Part shown: positions 57,125-64,000 of the stretch, one piece after another | How the letters are laid out: each line of letters begins with the position of its first letter | Position numbering within the stretch: position 1 is the first letter of the stretch | NCBI GenBank assembly: GCA_963698495.1 | Contig: CAVORB010000020.1 | Coordinates: 186,001-250,000 of the forward strand | Length of the DNA: 64,000 bases | Source of the DNA: CAVORB01 sp963698495 | Lineage (GTDB): Bacteria > Pseudomonadota > Gammaproteobacteria > Chromatiales > Chromatiaceae | Direction of reading: 5' to 3' | Notes under the pieces: model-generated | The model's input: only the letters and a program-made list of their open reading frames with translations | The model's database searches: none | Told to the model about the DNA's origin: nothing | Program-made: the position numbers and the translations under genes

Positions 57125-57393
57125 TGATCAAGCCCTCGAATTGCGAACGGCTTTTTGCCGTTCACAGCCAGCTGCCAGTCGGCGAGCAGGTCTTCTTCAT
57201 GGATTTCAATCCAGGCGACCACTAACTTGTGCTTGTTGGCTGGCAATGCCCCCGCCAGCACGGCACCACCCTCAATCGCGTACACGGCGACTTGCCCTTG
57301 ATAGTCCGCATGGATGTGGGGTACGTGGTGACGATCCGTATCGTAGAAAAACATTCTGATCAAGATGCCGTAGAACATGGAAATCGTTGGCAT
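57121..57393 (-). CDS. DUF4160 family protein
   Basis: A 90-residue protein with the DUF4160 signature MPTISMFYGILIRMFFYDTD RHHVPHIHADYQGQ, followed by AVYAIEGGAVLAGALPANKH and WIEIHEEDLLADWQLAVNG. It starts at ATG 57393, which is where the family begins; the frame upstream has no homology. With the overlapping DUF2442 gene it forms a compact two-gene unit typical of small mobile modules. Confidence 0.88.
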   Translation of the reverse strand: MPTISMFYGILIRMFFYDTDRHHVPHIHADYQGQVAVYAIEGGAVLAGALPANKHKLVVAWIEIHEEDLLADWQLAVNGKKPFAIRGLDQ

Positions 57394-57690
57394 GCCCGCA
57401 CCTCTCTTTGGCAACGCCCACCACGGTGCCAAACCTGGATACCCGATCTGGGTCGCTCGACTTTATGCCAACCGTCGCGCCAGTACAAAGGCCTCCGCCG
57501 CATCGACGCTGCTGTTGACGCCAGCGCGGATGGGACCATTCGAACAACTCCGCGCTGTAATGTAAGCGTCGTGGGCATCGAGCGTGCGCTGCAGGGTGGC
57601 GGGGTGTCGATGAGCCAGTCGGGAGCGAACGGCTCGCCCTGTGATTGTACCCGTTTCCGCGGTCCGGTCCGGAGTGGAGGCCGAGATGCA

Positions 57691-58453
57691 TCAGCTCCCG
57701 CTGGCGGCTCGCGCGAGAAAGGATTCCGGGGCTCCCATTTCGGCGCGAATGCGCAGGTAGTCGTCAGTCCAGTTGCCCTGTAGAATCCCGAAGGTACAGC
57801 GCCGGCGCATCTACCCGTTCGCCCGTGCGCGCACAGGTGAACAGGGCGATCATGGGCGGATCGGAGGCCCGGAAATACACATCCCGGCGCTGCAGCAGGC
57901 TGAGCCCAGCCTCGGCAATGGCGTGCTCGGGACGCGGATCGCGTGCGAGATGGCAGAAGCAGAAGACGCCCTCCGCGGCGAGGGAGCGGGCAGCGGCACG
58001 GCAGTAATCGTAGACGTCGCCGTGAAGCTCGAAGCGCGCCGCGGCCTTCTGCGGATGCGCGGAGCGGGTGCCGTTGCCAGGCGGGGTGTAGGGGGGCGAT
58101 GCGGTAACGAGCTGATAGTCGCCACCGGGCCAGTCGCGCAGGTCCATGTTCCGCAGGCTCACCCGCGATTCCAGCCGGTTGTGAGCGACGGTCTTTCGCG
58201 CCAGCTCATGGCTGATCCGCTGCACCTCCACCATGGTGAGCCGCGCCTCGGGCGTTAGACGCCAGAGCGTGAGCAGGCCGACGGAGCCGATTCCGGCGCC
58301 CAGATCGAGCACCGAACAGGCCGATGGTCTGGCCTGGACGGCGCTCCAGGCGGTGAGCAGATCATCCGCGGAGAAACGGTGACCTCGCCGCAGCTGGTGA
58401 ATCCGCCAACTGCCGGCAAGGCTGTCCAGGGTAATCTCATGTGGGTCGGTCAT
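57691..58453 (-). CDS. tRNA1(Val) (adenine-37-N6)-methyltransferase-like (TrmN6/YfiC family)
   Basis: A class I methyltransferase with an N6-adenine signature. After the domain start DSLAGSWRIHQLRRGHRFSA it has the SAM loop VLDLGAGIGSVGLLTLWRL and the (N/D/S)PPY motif ASPPYTPPGNGTRSA, as in TrmN6. ATG 58453 is chosen. The frame stops at 57764 (STGQLD); dropping one base restores QWTDDYLRIRAEMGAPESFL ending at 57691, which looks like the genuine tail. The target tRNA is inferred from the family only. Confidence 0.8.
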
Positions 58454-58478
58454 AACGACCGCGGGAATGCGAGGCATG

Positions 58479-58510
58479 CCCCCGCCGCGGGCGAAACGCC
58501 GCGGCGGGGG
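58479..58510. other. Perfect 12-bp GC hairpin
   Basis: CCCCCGCCGCGG and CCGCGGCGGGGG pair without mismatch around GCGAAACG. It sits between the end of the lipoprotein gene and the start of the trmN-like gene on the minus strand. No T tract follows on either strand, so it is not a classical terminator; mRNA stabilisation or a protein-binding dyad are options. Confidence 0.5.
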
Positions 58511-58527
58511 AAACCGGTCACCAGACG

Positions 58528-58935
58528 TTATTGCCCGCCCGCCGGTGCCGGGGCGCTGGAGGCAGAGCTCAACATCTGCTCGAGATTGTCGATCTGCGCC
58601 TGCACGGATTCGGGCAGGGAATCCTTGAGCTTGCGCAGCTGCTCCATGACCTCCTGGGCGAGATCGATTTCGTTGTTCTCGATGTACTCCCTCGCCTGAT
58701 CGATCAGCTCCTCCGCCTGGGCAATCGCCTCGTCTGCCATCTCCGACGCCTTCTCGGCGGCCTCGCCAGCCCCCTCCTTGGCGGCCTCGGCGGCCTGCTC
58801 CATCATGGATTTTCCTTCCTCGACGGCGCCCGTTTCCGGCGCCTTCTGCTCTTGCGCGGGCTCCTCGCTCTTGCCGCAGGCGCTCAGCCCAACGGCGGCG
58901 GCGACGAGGAATGCGAAGACTATGTGGTTGTTCAT
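58528..58935 (-). CDS. Small helical lipoprotein
   Basis: A 135-residue predicted lipoprotein: signal MNNHIVFAFLVAAAVGLSAC with lipobox LSAC, then an acidic, alanine-rich amphipathic segment (MEQAAEAAKEGAGEAAEKAS EMADEAIAQAEELIDQARE) that is likely a coiled helix, ending SAPAPAGGQ. No enzymatic motif is present. Sequence of this low-complexity type is shared by many unrelated proteins, so family assignment is not possible. GGAGCAC close upstream supports ATG 58935. Confidence 0.65.
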   Translation of the reverse strand: MNNHIVFAFLVAAAVGLSACGKSEEPAQEQKAPETGAVEEGKSMMEQAAEAAKEGAGEAAEKASEMADEAIAQAEELIDQAREYIENNEIDLAQEVMEQLRKLKDSLPESVQAQIDNLEQMLSSASSAPAPAGGQ

Positions 58936-59000
58936 GCGTGTGCTCCTGAATGGCTCGTGTCTGTTCCTATCGTTCCGGACTCCCGTCCGGAGCCTCTACT

Positions 59001-59056
59001 GAGAGGCTGATCATCGGCCATCCTGGCCGAAATCAGCACGCCACCCAAGAAGCGTG
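59001..59056 (-). repeat. Dispersed intergenic repeat, copy C (inverted)
   Basis: Reverse-strand copy of the repeat at 4237–4295 and 60432–60490. On the minus strand it reads CCACGCTTCTTGGGTGGCGT then GCTGATTTCGGCCAGGATGG and CCGATGATCAGCC. The palindromic centre GGCCAGGATGGCC is preserved. It lies in a 257-base gap that otherwise holds nothing recognisable. Confidence 0.65.
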
Positions 59057-59192
59057 GTTCTTGGATGGCATCATTTCCAACCGCTTACGCGCTTGAAAAT
59101 GGCGTCACATCCATGTGCCGCTGGAAACGCTGAATCGATCGGCATCCTCCTTAAGGTAGACCCATCGGCGAAACGGCGCATCCTTCGCTCCC

Positions 59193-59435
59193 TCAATCCG
59201 GCGCCCGGGCGCTCGCAACCATGCGCAGGACCTTCAACCCCAGCAGCAGCCAGGGGACGCCGTGAAGGACGAGGTCGAAAATGTCGATGGGGCGCGAAAG
59301 CTCACCCGCGAACAGCATCTTGAGCTTTTCCCACACGTGGGGCTCGGGAACGAATGGGGCAAGGCCAAGCGTGAGGGCGACGATCAGCAATACCGCCAGC
59401 GGCACCTTGTCCAGCTTCTCGAGCAGCGCCTTCAT
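59193..59435 (-). CDS. Small inner-membrane protein
   Basis: An 80-residue protein with two membrane helices (VPLAVLLIVALTLGLAPFVP, LVLHGVPWLLLGLKVLRMVA) separated by WEKLKMLFAGELSRPIDIFD. It starts MKALLEKLDK. The ATG overlaps the stop of the macro-domain gene upstream by 4 bases, so it is coupled to it. Similar 80-residue proteins are widespread and sometimes labelled RND-transporter related, but no evidence here supports that name. Confidence 0.75.
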   Translation of the reverse strand: MKALLEKLDKVPLAVLLIVALTLGLAPFVPEPHVWEKLKMLFAGELSRPIDIFDLVLHGVPWLLLGLKVLRMVASARAPD

Positions 59436-59953
59436 GCCCCACCCTCCTCGGGACCGCAATCCGGACAGATCTCGCGGTAGATGGCGGCGTCGGCCTCCGA
59501 AAAACAGCAGGCGATGATCTCGTCGAAACGGCGGCGCTCGCCGCGCATCACCTCCAAGGCGATGCGCGCGGCGACCTCCTTGGGGAACCGATAGACGCCG
59601 GTGCTGATGCCGGGAAAGGCAATGGTGCGCACGCCGTTCTCCCGCGCCAGGTCGAGCGAGCGCTCGTAGCAGCTGCGCAGCAGATCGGGCTCCCCCTTGT
59701 CGCCTCCGTGCCAGACTGGCCCGACCGTGTGAATCACCCACCGGGCGGGCAGATCGAAGCCCGGGGTAATGCGCGCGTCACCGGTTGGACACCCGCCAAG
59801 GGGCCGACAGGCCTCGAGCAGCCGCGGACCCGCAGCGCGGTGGATCGCGCCGTCCACGCCACCGCCGCCGAGCAGGGAGCTGTTCGCGGCGTTGACGATG
59901 GCGTCGACCTCGAGCGTGGTGATGTCGCCCGTGAGGATGCGGATCGTACCCAT
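59432..59953 (-). CDS. Macro-domain O-acetyl-ADP-ribose deacetylase (YmdB-like)
   Basis: A 173-residue macro domain. GDITTLEVDAIVNAANSSLL GGGGVDGAIHRAAGP is the ADP-ribose-binding start, with Asn/Gly/Asp catalytic residues; HTVGPVW and TIAFPGISTGVYRFP complete the pocket. It removes acyl or ADP-ribose groups from O-acetyl-ADP-ribose or proteins. It ends with a Cys-rich tail (EICPDCGPEEGG). Followed by a coupled small membrane protein, an unusual partner. Confidence 0.92.
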   Translation of the reverse strand: MGTIRILTGDITTLEVDAIVNAANSSLLGGGGVDGAIHRAAGPRLLEACRPLGGCPTGDARITPGFDLPARWVIHTVGPVWHGGDKGEPDLLRSCYERSLDLARENGVRTIAFPGISTGVYRFPKEVAARIALEVMRGERRRFDEIIACCFSEADAAIYREICPDCGPEEGGA

Positions 59954-60115
59954 AGTTCGGCCTCACACTTCAGGAATTCGGCATTCGGCGACCGGAAAGG
60001 CTATCATCAGCGCCGCTGATGCAACATCACGGCCTGCTCCGAATCAGCCGTTTCCGCCAACCTGCCCTCGTCGCGCCCCTCGCCATTCTTGCGTTGATCT
60101 CGATCTTCGATCCTC

Positions 60116-60430
60116 ATGGACAACCTGCTCGCGATTCTCGCACTTGCGCTGCTCGGCTGGTTCTGGCTCGACAGCCTGCGGGCGCGCGAGCTCGCCATCG
60201 GGATCTGCCGCGCGGCCTGCGAGCAGCGTGATCTTCAGTTCCTGGATCAGACGGTCGCCCTGCGCCGGATCGGCGTGCGCCGCACGGCCGAAGGGCTGCG
60301 CTGGAGACGCGTTTACCGCTTCGACTTCAGCGAGGAGGGGCTCGGCAGACGCAATGGCCATCTCACGCTGGTGGGATTGCGCCTGGAGGAGCTCAGCCTC
60401 GGGCTGCCGGCAGACCCGGAGGACGCCTAG
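60116..60430 (+). CDS. DUF3301 family protein
   Basis: A 104-residue protein: one N-terminal membrane helix (MDNLLAILALALLGWFWLDS), then the DUF3301 signature ARELAIGICRAACEQRDLQF LDQTVALRRIGVRR and WRRVYRFDFSEEGLGRRNGH. Function unknown. It faces the macro-domain gene divergently and ends in front of repeat copy B. Length is typical. Confidence 0.88.
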   Translation: MDNLLAILALALLGWFWLDSLRARELAIGICRAACEQRDLQFLDQTVALRRIGVRRTAEGLRWRRVYRFDFSEEGLGRRNGHLTLVGLRLEELSLGLPADPEDA

Positions 60431-60431
60431 C

Positions 60432-60490
60432 CCCGCTTTCTTGGGTGGCGTGCTGATTTTGGCCAGGATGGCCAATAATCAGGGTCTCCC
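60432..60490 (+). repeat. Dispersed intergenic repeat, copy B
   Basis: CCCGCTTTCTTGGGTGGCGT followed by GCTGATTTTGGCC and a mirror GGCCAATAATCAG. It matches copies at 4237–4295 and 59001–59056. As with copy A it lies between two convergent genes (DUF3301 and sspB), directly beyond the DUF3301 stop. The internal arms CTGATTTTGGCC/GGCCAATAATCAG form a near-complete hairpin. Confidence 0.65.
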
Positions 60491-60500
60491 CAGGGGCGCT

Positions 60501-60899
60501 CTACTTCACCACCTTGAGGGTCGGCCGCTCCCGCGGCGGCTTGGGCGGCTCCGGCTCGTCGTCGGACCCGGCCGCGCCAGCGGTCACCGGCTCGTCGTCG
60601 GGGAACAACATGCCGCGCCCATTCTCGCGGGCATAGATGCCCATCACCGCCTCGGCGGGAACCATGACGTCCATGGCGACGCCGCTGAAACGCGCGTTAA
60701 AAGAGATGCGTTCGTTGCCCAGCACCAGTCCGCGCACCGCGGTCGGGCCGATGTTGAGCACGATCTTGCCGTCCTGGACGAACTCGGAGGGCAGGGTTGC
60801 GCCGGGGCGCGCCGCGTCCACCAGCAGGTGCGGGGTCATCTGGTTGTCCAGGATCCAATCGTAGAGCGCCCGAACCAGGTAAGGTCGATTCGAGGTCAT
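60501..60899 (-). CDS. sspB: Stringent starvation protein B (ClpXP adaptor)
   Basis: A 132-residue SspB. MTSNRPYLVRALYDWILDNQ MTPHLLVDAARPG is nearly diagnostic, then VLNIGPTAVRGLVLGNERIS FNARFSG. It delivers ssrA-tagged peptides to ClpXP and the C-terminal tail (RPTLKVVK) is the ClpX-binding end. The acidic middle DDEPVTAGAAGSDDEPEP is a flexible linker. ATG 60899 is the family start. Directly behind sspA, the conserved order. Confidence 0.95.
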   Translation of the reverse strand: MTSNRPYLVRALYDWILDNQMTPHLLVDAARPGATLPSEFVQDGKIVLNIGPTAVRGLVLGNERISFNARFSGVAMDVMVPAEAVMGIYARENGRGMLFPDDEPVTAGAAGSDDEPEPPKPPRERPTLKVVK

Positions 60900-60916
60900 G
60901 GCTTCACCGGGCGAGC

Positions 60917-61552
60917 TCACAGCGCCTCGGCGACCATCTCCCGCTCGGCCTCGGTCAGGCTGTCCCGGAAGGCGGGCCAGGCGAAGATTCGCTTCGCGTA
61001 GTCGCGGATGGCCTTGGCCTTGGGCGGCAGATCGACGCCCAGCACCGGGAGACGCCACAGCAGGGGGGCGACGCAGCAATCCACCAGGGAGAACTCGTCG
61101 TTCATGAAAAACGGCTTGGCGGAGAACACGGGCGAGGTCGCGATGAGGCTCTCGCGGAGCTCTTTGCGCGCCTGGGCGGCCTCGTCTTCGCTCCCCGTCA
61201 GGATCTGGTCCATGAGGGCGTACCAGTCGCGCTCGACGCGATACATGTAGAGCCGGGACGTGGCTCGCGCGACGGGGTCGACGGGCAGCAGCGGCGGATG
61301 CGGAAACCGCTCGTCGAGGTACTCCATGATGATGCGCGCCTCGTACAGGCGCAGGTCGCGGTCCACGAGCGTCGGAACGGTTCCGTAGGGGTTGAAGTCC
61401 ATGACCTCGTCCGGCAGGTCGTGGGCATCGACGTCCACGATATCCACCGTGATGCCCTTCTCCGCCAGCACGACACGCACCCGGTGGCAGTGGGGGCAGG
61501 TGGGATCGGAAAACAGGGTCATGACGGATCTTCGGTTTGCAGCCACTGCCAT
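60917..61552 (-). CDS. sspA: Stringent starvation protein A (glutathione-S-transferase fold)
   Basis: A 211-residue SspA, an RNA-polymerase-associated GST-like protein for acid and stationary-phase survival. It opens MAVAANRRSVMTLFSDPTCP HCHRVRVVLAEKG: the first 15 residues are almost identical to E. coli SspA, which fixes the start at 61552. Unlike E. coli, it carries a CPHC motif at residues 19–22, like glutaredoxins and plant GST classes. The rest (YGTVPTLVDRDLRLYEARII MEYLDERFPHP) is normal. Operon with sspB. Confidence 0.94.
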   Translation of the reverse strand: MAVAANRRSVMTLFSDPTCPHCHRVRVVLAEKGITVDIVDVDAHDLPDEVMDFNPYGTVPTLVDRDLRLYEARIIMEYLDERFPHPPLLPVDPVARATSRLYMYRVERDWYALMDQILTGSEDEAAQARKELRESLIATSPVFSAKPFFMNDEFSLVDCCVAPLLWRLPVLGVDLPPKAKAIRDYAKRIFAWPAFRDSLTEAEREMVAEAL

Positions 61553-61708
61553 CTATCCTTTACTCCAACTCGCGCAGACTAGCCCAGCGGCGCCGGGGCG
61601 GAGGCACAGTATAGCCGAAAACGGATGACACCCGCTCTGACCTCCGGCGCGCCCCGAGGGGCTGCCGATCCGCCATGCGGCCGGGTTTCCTGGCGACGTT
61701 CAGCAAGC

Positions 61709-61736
61709 AAAAAAAACCCCGCGCGGGGCGGGGTTC
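61709..61736 (-). terminator. Rho-independent terminator after petC
   Basis: On the minus strand AACCCCGC and GCGGGGTT pair around a short CCCGC loop, followed by eight T. It lies about 50 bases past the petC stop and would end the petABC transcript, separating it from sspA. Confidence 0.75.
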
Positions 61737-61783
61737 CAGGTGCGAAACGCCGTGCGGTCATCGCTGACCGCGCCGGCGGAGGT

Positions 61784-62527
61784 TTAGTGAACGTCCTTCC
61801 AGTATTCCTTCTTCAGCGCATAGGCGAGGATGAAGAACAGGCCCAGGAACAGCAGCACGTAGATGCCCAGGCGCTGGCGCTCGAGCTTCATCGGCTCACC
61901 CGCATAGGTGAGGAAGTTGGTCAGATCGCGGACCATCTCGTCGTAGGCCTCCGCGGTCATGGTGCCCGCCTGACCAGGCTCGATGCCGACCACCTGCTTG
62001 ACCATCTCGCCATCGGGGCCTTCCTTCTCCTCGAAGACCGGGTTCTGCACCCCCTGCAGCGGCGCCAGCACATGGGGCATGCCAACATCGGGAAAGACCA
62101 GGTTGTTCACGCCGTAGGGGCGGGCGTTATCGGTGTAGAAGCTCTTCAGGTAGGTATAGAGCCAGTCGGGGCTGCGCCAGCGGGTGACCAGGGTGAGATC
62201 GGGCACCGCGGTGCCGAACCACTTCTCGCCATCCTCCGGGCGCATGGCGTTGGTCATGAGATCACCCGGCTTGGAGCCGTCGAGGATCAGGTTCTGACGC
62301 AGCTCCACCTCGTCGATGCCGATGTCCGCGGCCATGCGGTTGTAGCGCATGTACTGCAGCGAATGGCAACCCATGCAGTAGTTCACGAAGTACTTTGCTC
62401 CGCGCTGCAGGGAGGCCTGGTCGGCGAGGTCGATGTTGGCGTCCTCCAGGTGAACGGCGTGGCCGCCGGCGGCGGAAGCCAACGCGGGCGCCATCAACAG
62501 GATCGATGCAATGATCAGCTTTCTCAT
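61784..62527 (-). CDS. petC: Ubiquinol–cytochrome c reductase, cytochrome c1 subunit
   Basis: A 247-residue subunit of the bc1 complex. Signal peptide MRKLIIASILLMAPALASAA; heme attachment CMGCH at residues 51–55; the axial Met region MTNAMRPEDGEKWFG; and a single C-terminal membrane anchor (RLGIYVLLFLGLFFILAYAL KKEYWKDVH). It carries electrons from the Rieske protein to periplasmic cytochromes. Its ATG overlaps the cytochrome b stop by one base, so translation is coupled. Confidence 0.96.
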   Translation of the reverse strand: MRKLIIASILLMAPALASAAGGHAVHLEDANIDLADQASLQRGAKYFVNYCMGCHSLQYMRYNRMAADIGIDEVELRQNLILDGSKPGDLMTNAMRPEDGEKWFGTAVPDLTLVTRWRSPDWLYTYLKSFYTDNARPYGVNNLVFPDVGMPHVLAPLQGVQNPVFEEKEGPDGEMVKQVVGIEPGQAGTMTAEAYDEMVRDLTNFLTYAGEPMKLERQRLGIYVLLFLGLFFILAYALKKEYWKDVH

Positions 62528-63762
62528 TAGGACACCCTCTCCGGAACCGGCTTCGTCTTGTCCATCTTGGTGTAGATGGGCATCAGCAGGAAGAACGCGA
62601 AGTACAGCGCAGTGAAGATCTGGGCCATCAAGGTCGAGATCGGACTCGCGGGCTGCAGGCCGAGATAAGCCAGGACGACGAAGGAGACGGCGAACACGCC
62701 CAGCGCGATCTTGAACAGCGGGCCGCGGTAGCGAACCGACTTGACCGGGCTACGGTCGAGCCAGGGCAGCGCGAACATGATCAGAATGGCGGCGAACATC
62801 ACCACCACACCCGGGAACTGGGAGCCGAACATGGGCGGAACGGCGCGCAGCATGGCGTAGTAGGGCGTGAAGTACCAGACCGGAGCGATGTGCTCGGGGG
62901 TCTTGAGCGGATTGGCGGGCTGGAAGTTGGGTCCCTCGAGGAACAGCCCGCCGAGGTCCGGAGCGAAGAAGATCACCGCCGAGAACAGGGCCAGGAAGAC
63001 CGCGATGCCAACGATGTCCTTGACCGTGTAGTAGGGGTGGAAGGGTATGCCGTCCTTCGGGATGCCGTTCTCGTCCTTGTTCTCCTTGATCTCGATGCCG
63101 TCCGGGTTGTTCGAGCCCACCTGGTGCAGGGCGACGATGTGAACGAACACCAGGGCCGCCAGCACGAAGGGCAGCAGGAAGTGGAAGGCAAAGAAGCGGT
63201 TCAGCGTGGCGTCGGAGATGACATAGTCGCCGCGGACCCACACCGAGAGGTCCTCGCCGATGCCCGGCACCGCCGCGAACAGGTTGACGATGACCTGAGC
63301 GCCCCAGTACGACATCTGGCCCCAGGGCAGCAGGTAGCCGAAGAAGGCGGTCGCCATCATGGCGAGGTAGATGATGAGGCCGATGATCCACAGCAGCTCG
63401 CGCGGCTTACGGTAAGAGCCGTACATCAGGGCGCGGAACATGTGCAGATAGACGGCGATGAAGAAGAAGGACGCGCCGGTGGAGTGCATGTAGCGGATCA
63501 GCCAGCCCCAGTTCACATCGCGCATGATGTACTCGACCGAGGCGAAGGCATCCGCCGCCGAGGGCTTGTAGCTCATGGCCAGCCAGATGCCGGTCAGGAT
63601 CTGGATCACCAGCACCAGCATGGCCAGGGAGCCGAAGTAGTACCAGAAGTTGAAGTTCTTGGGGGCGTAGTACTGGGCAAGGTGCTCGTTCCAGACCTTG
63701 GTCAGCGGGAAGCGCTTGTCGATCCAGCCGAGGAAGCCCGTGGTGGTGGTCTCTGTGCTCAT
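62527..63762 (-). CDS. petB: Ubiquinol–cytochrome c reductase, cytochrome b subunit
   Basis: A 411-residue membrane protein holding hemes bL and bH. Visible: MHSTGASFFFIAVYLHMFRA LMYGSYRKPRELLW (His and Arg of the heme-binding helix), GYLLPWGQMSYWGAQVIVN, the Qo-site PEHIAPVWYFTPYYAMLRAV (PEWY-type region, here PVWY), and SRFLLP-like helices with FAFHFLLPFVLAALVFVHIV. An eight-helix architecture as in proteobacterial cytochrome b; the loop VGSNNPDGIEIKENKDENGI is a common insertion. Overlaps petA by one base. Confidence 0.97.
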   Translation of the reverse strand: MSTETTTTGFLGWIDKRFPLTKVWNEHLAQYYAPKNFNFWYYFGSLAMLVLVIQILTGIWLAMSYKPSAADAFASVEYIMRDVNWGWLIRYMHSTGASFFFIAVYLHMFRALMYGSYRKPRELLWIIGLIIYLAMMATAFFGYLLPWGQMSYWGAQVIVNLFAAVPGIGEDLSVWVRGDYVISDATLNRFFAFHFLLPFVLAALVFVHIVALHQVGSNNPDGIEIKENKDENGIPKDGIPFHPYYTVKDIVGIAVFLALFSAVIFFAPDLGGLFLEGPNFQPANPLKTPEHIAPVWYFTPYYAMLRAVPPMFGSQFPGVVVMFAAILIMFALPWLDRSPVKSVRYRGPLFKIALGVFAVSFVVLAYLGLQPASPISTLMAQIFTALYFAFFLLMPIYTKMDKTKPVPERVS

Positions 63763-64000
63763 CAGGCTGCTCCTCCATCCTCACCCACCAGAATGGTGGT
63801 ATCGGACACAAAGGTATGCTTGGGGATCACCAGATTGGTGGGGGCCGGCACGCCCTTATAGACACGCGCGGCGAGGTCGAAGCGGGAGCCGTGGCAGGCG
63901 CAGAAGAAGCCGCCCTTCCACTCGGGGCCCAGGTCTTCGGGAGCGACCTCCGGACGGTAGGTGGGCGAGCATCCGAGATGCGTGCAGATACCGACCGCCA
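63762..64000 (-). CDS. petA: Rieske iron–sulfur subunit of cytochrome bc1 (C-terminal part; start outside window)
   Basis: The last 79 codons are present. The 2Fe-2S ligands are visible: CTHLGC (Cys and His) and CACHGSRFD (Cys and His), plus VYKGVPAPTNLVIPKHTFVS typical of the C-terminal end. It ends with a TGA that overlaps the cytochrome b ATG by one base, so petA–petB–petC are translated together. The N-terminal membrane anchor and Tat signal lie beyond the window. Confidence 0.95.
   Translation of the reverse strand, partial: AVGICTHLGCSPTYRPEVAPEDLGPEWKGGFFCACHGSRFDLAARVYKGVPAPTNLVIPKHTFVSDTTILVGEDGGAA

Noticed and set aside
57394..57690. Short plus-strand frames near the DUF4160 gene
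   Set aside because: They lack start signals and homology; the 3' part of this area is better explained as the true tail of the trmN-like gene after one base repair.

Overview
The window looks like chromosomal DNA of a GC-rich gammaproteobacterium. Several gene orders support this: rpsU–yqeY–dnaG–rpoD followed by a tRNA; lapB–pyrF–galU; pcnB–folK–panB–panC–panD; sspA–sspB beside petA–petB–petC (cytochrome bc1). The Chromatiales or a related sulfur-oxidiser group would fit, but no single gene proves the lineage, so treat that placement as inference.

Layout. 1–11.5 kb is core: a sulfite-exporter-like TauE and a thioredoxin-like protein, a MidA-type methyltransferase, folate genes (pteridine reductase, folB, folK), plsY, tsaD and the macromolecular-synthesis operon. 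A tRNA-Ile2 (CAU) gene at 11.6 kb is followed by an accessory stretch to about 18.05 kb. This stretch holds a DUF429 protein, an hsdS fragment, a GT87-type membrane glycosyltransferase, a secreted protein of unknown function, a frameshifted small membrane protein and a phage tail tape-measure remnant. From 18.2 to 43 kb the content is core again: an RND efflux pair, argG, pgi, zwf, glgA, the pantothenate operon, pcnB, tRNA-Glu, galU, pyrF, lapB. 42.4–43.3 kb carries a HEPN/MNT toxin–antitoxin pair. 43.5–54.6 kb is a variable surface-glycan region. It begins with a type IV pilin gene behind a likely sigma-54 promoter and continues with a multi-membrane TPR protein, a DegT-type aminotransferase, an ATP-grasp ligase, a flippase-like protein, methyltransferases, glycosyltransferases and an AT-rich acyltransferase bracketed by two related palindromes. 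54.9–64 kb returns to housekeeping and small conserved genes, ending in the bc1 operon, whose first gene petA is cut by the window edge.

Many otherwise well-conserved genes are broken by single-base shifts: the RND adaptor, panB, panC, lapB end, hepT, pilA, the aminotransferase, two glycosyltransferases, a methyltransferase, an ATPase, trmN. Most can be repaired by removing one base, and one shift lies in a run of nine G. Essential or near-essential genes are affected, so uncorrected sequencing errors are the most economical explanation, with true decay likely only for the phage and hsdS remnants.

A dispersed repeat of about 55–60 bp with a GGCC-centred palindrome occurs three times (4.2, 59.0 and 60.4 kb), always between genes. 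No clearly new system is proven here. The best candidates for one are the pilin-linked glycan cassette (aminotransferase plus ATP-grasp plus flippase) and the palindrome-flanked acyltransferase.
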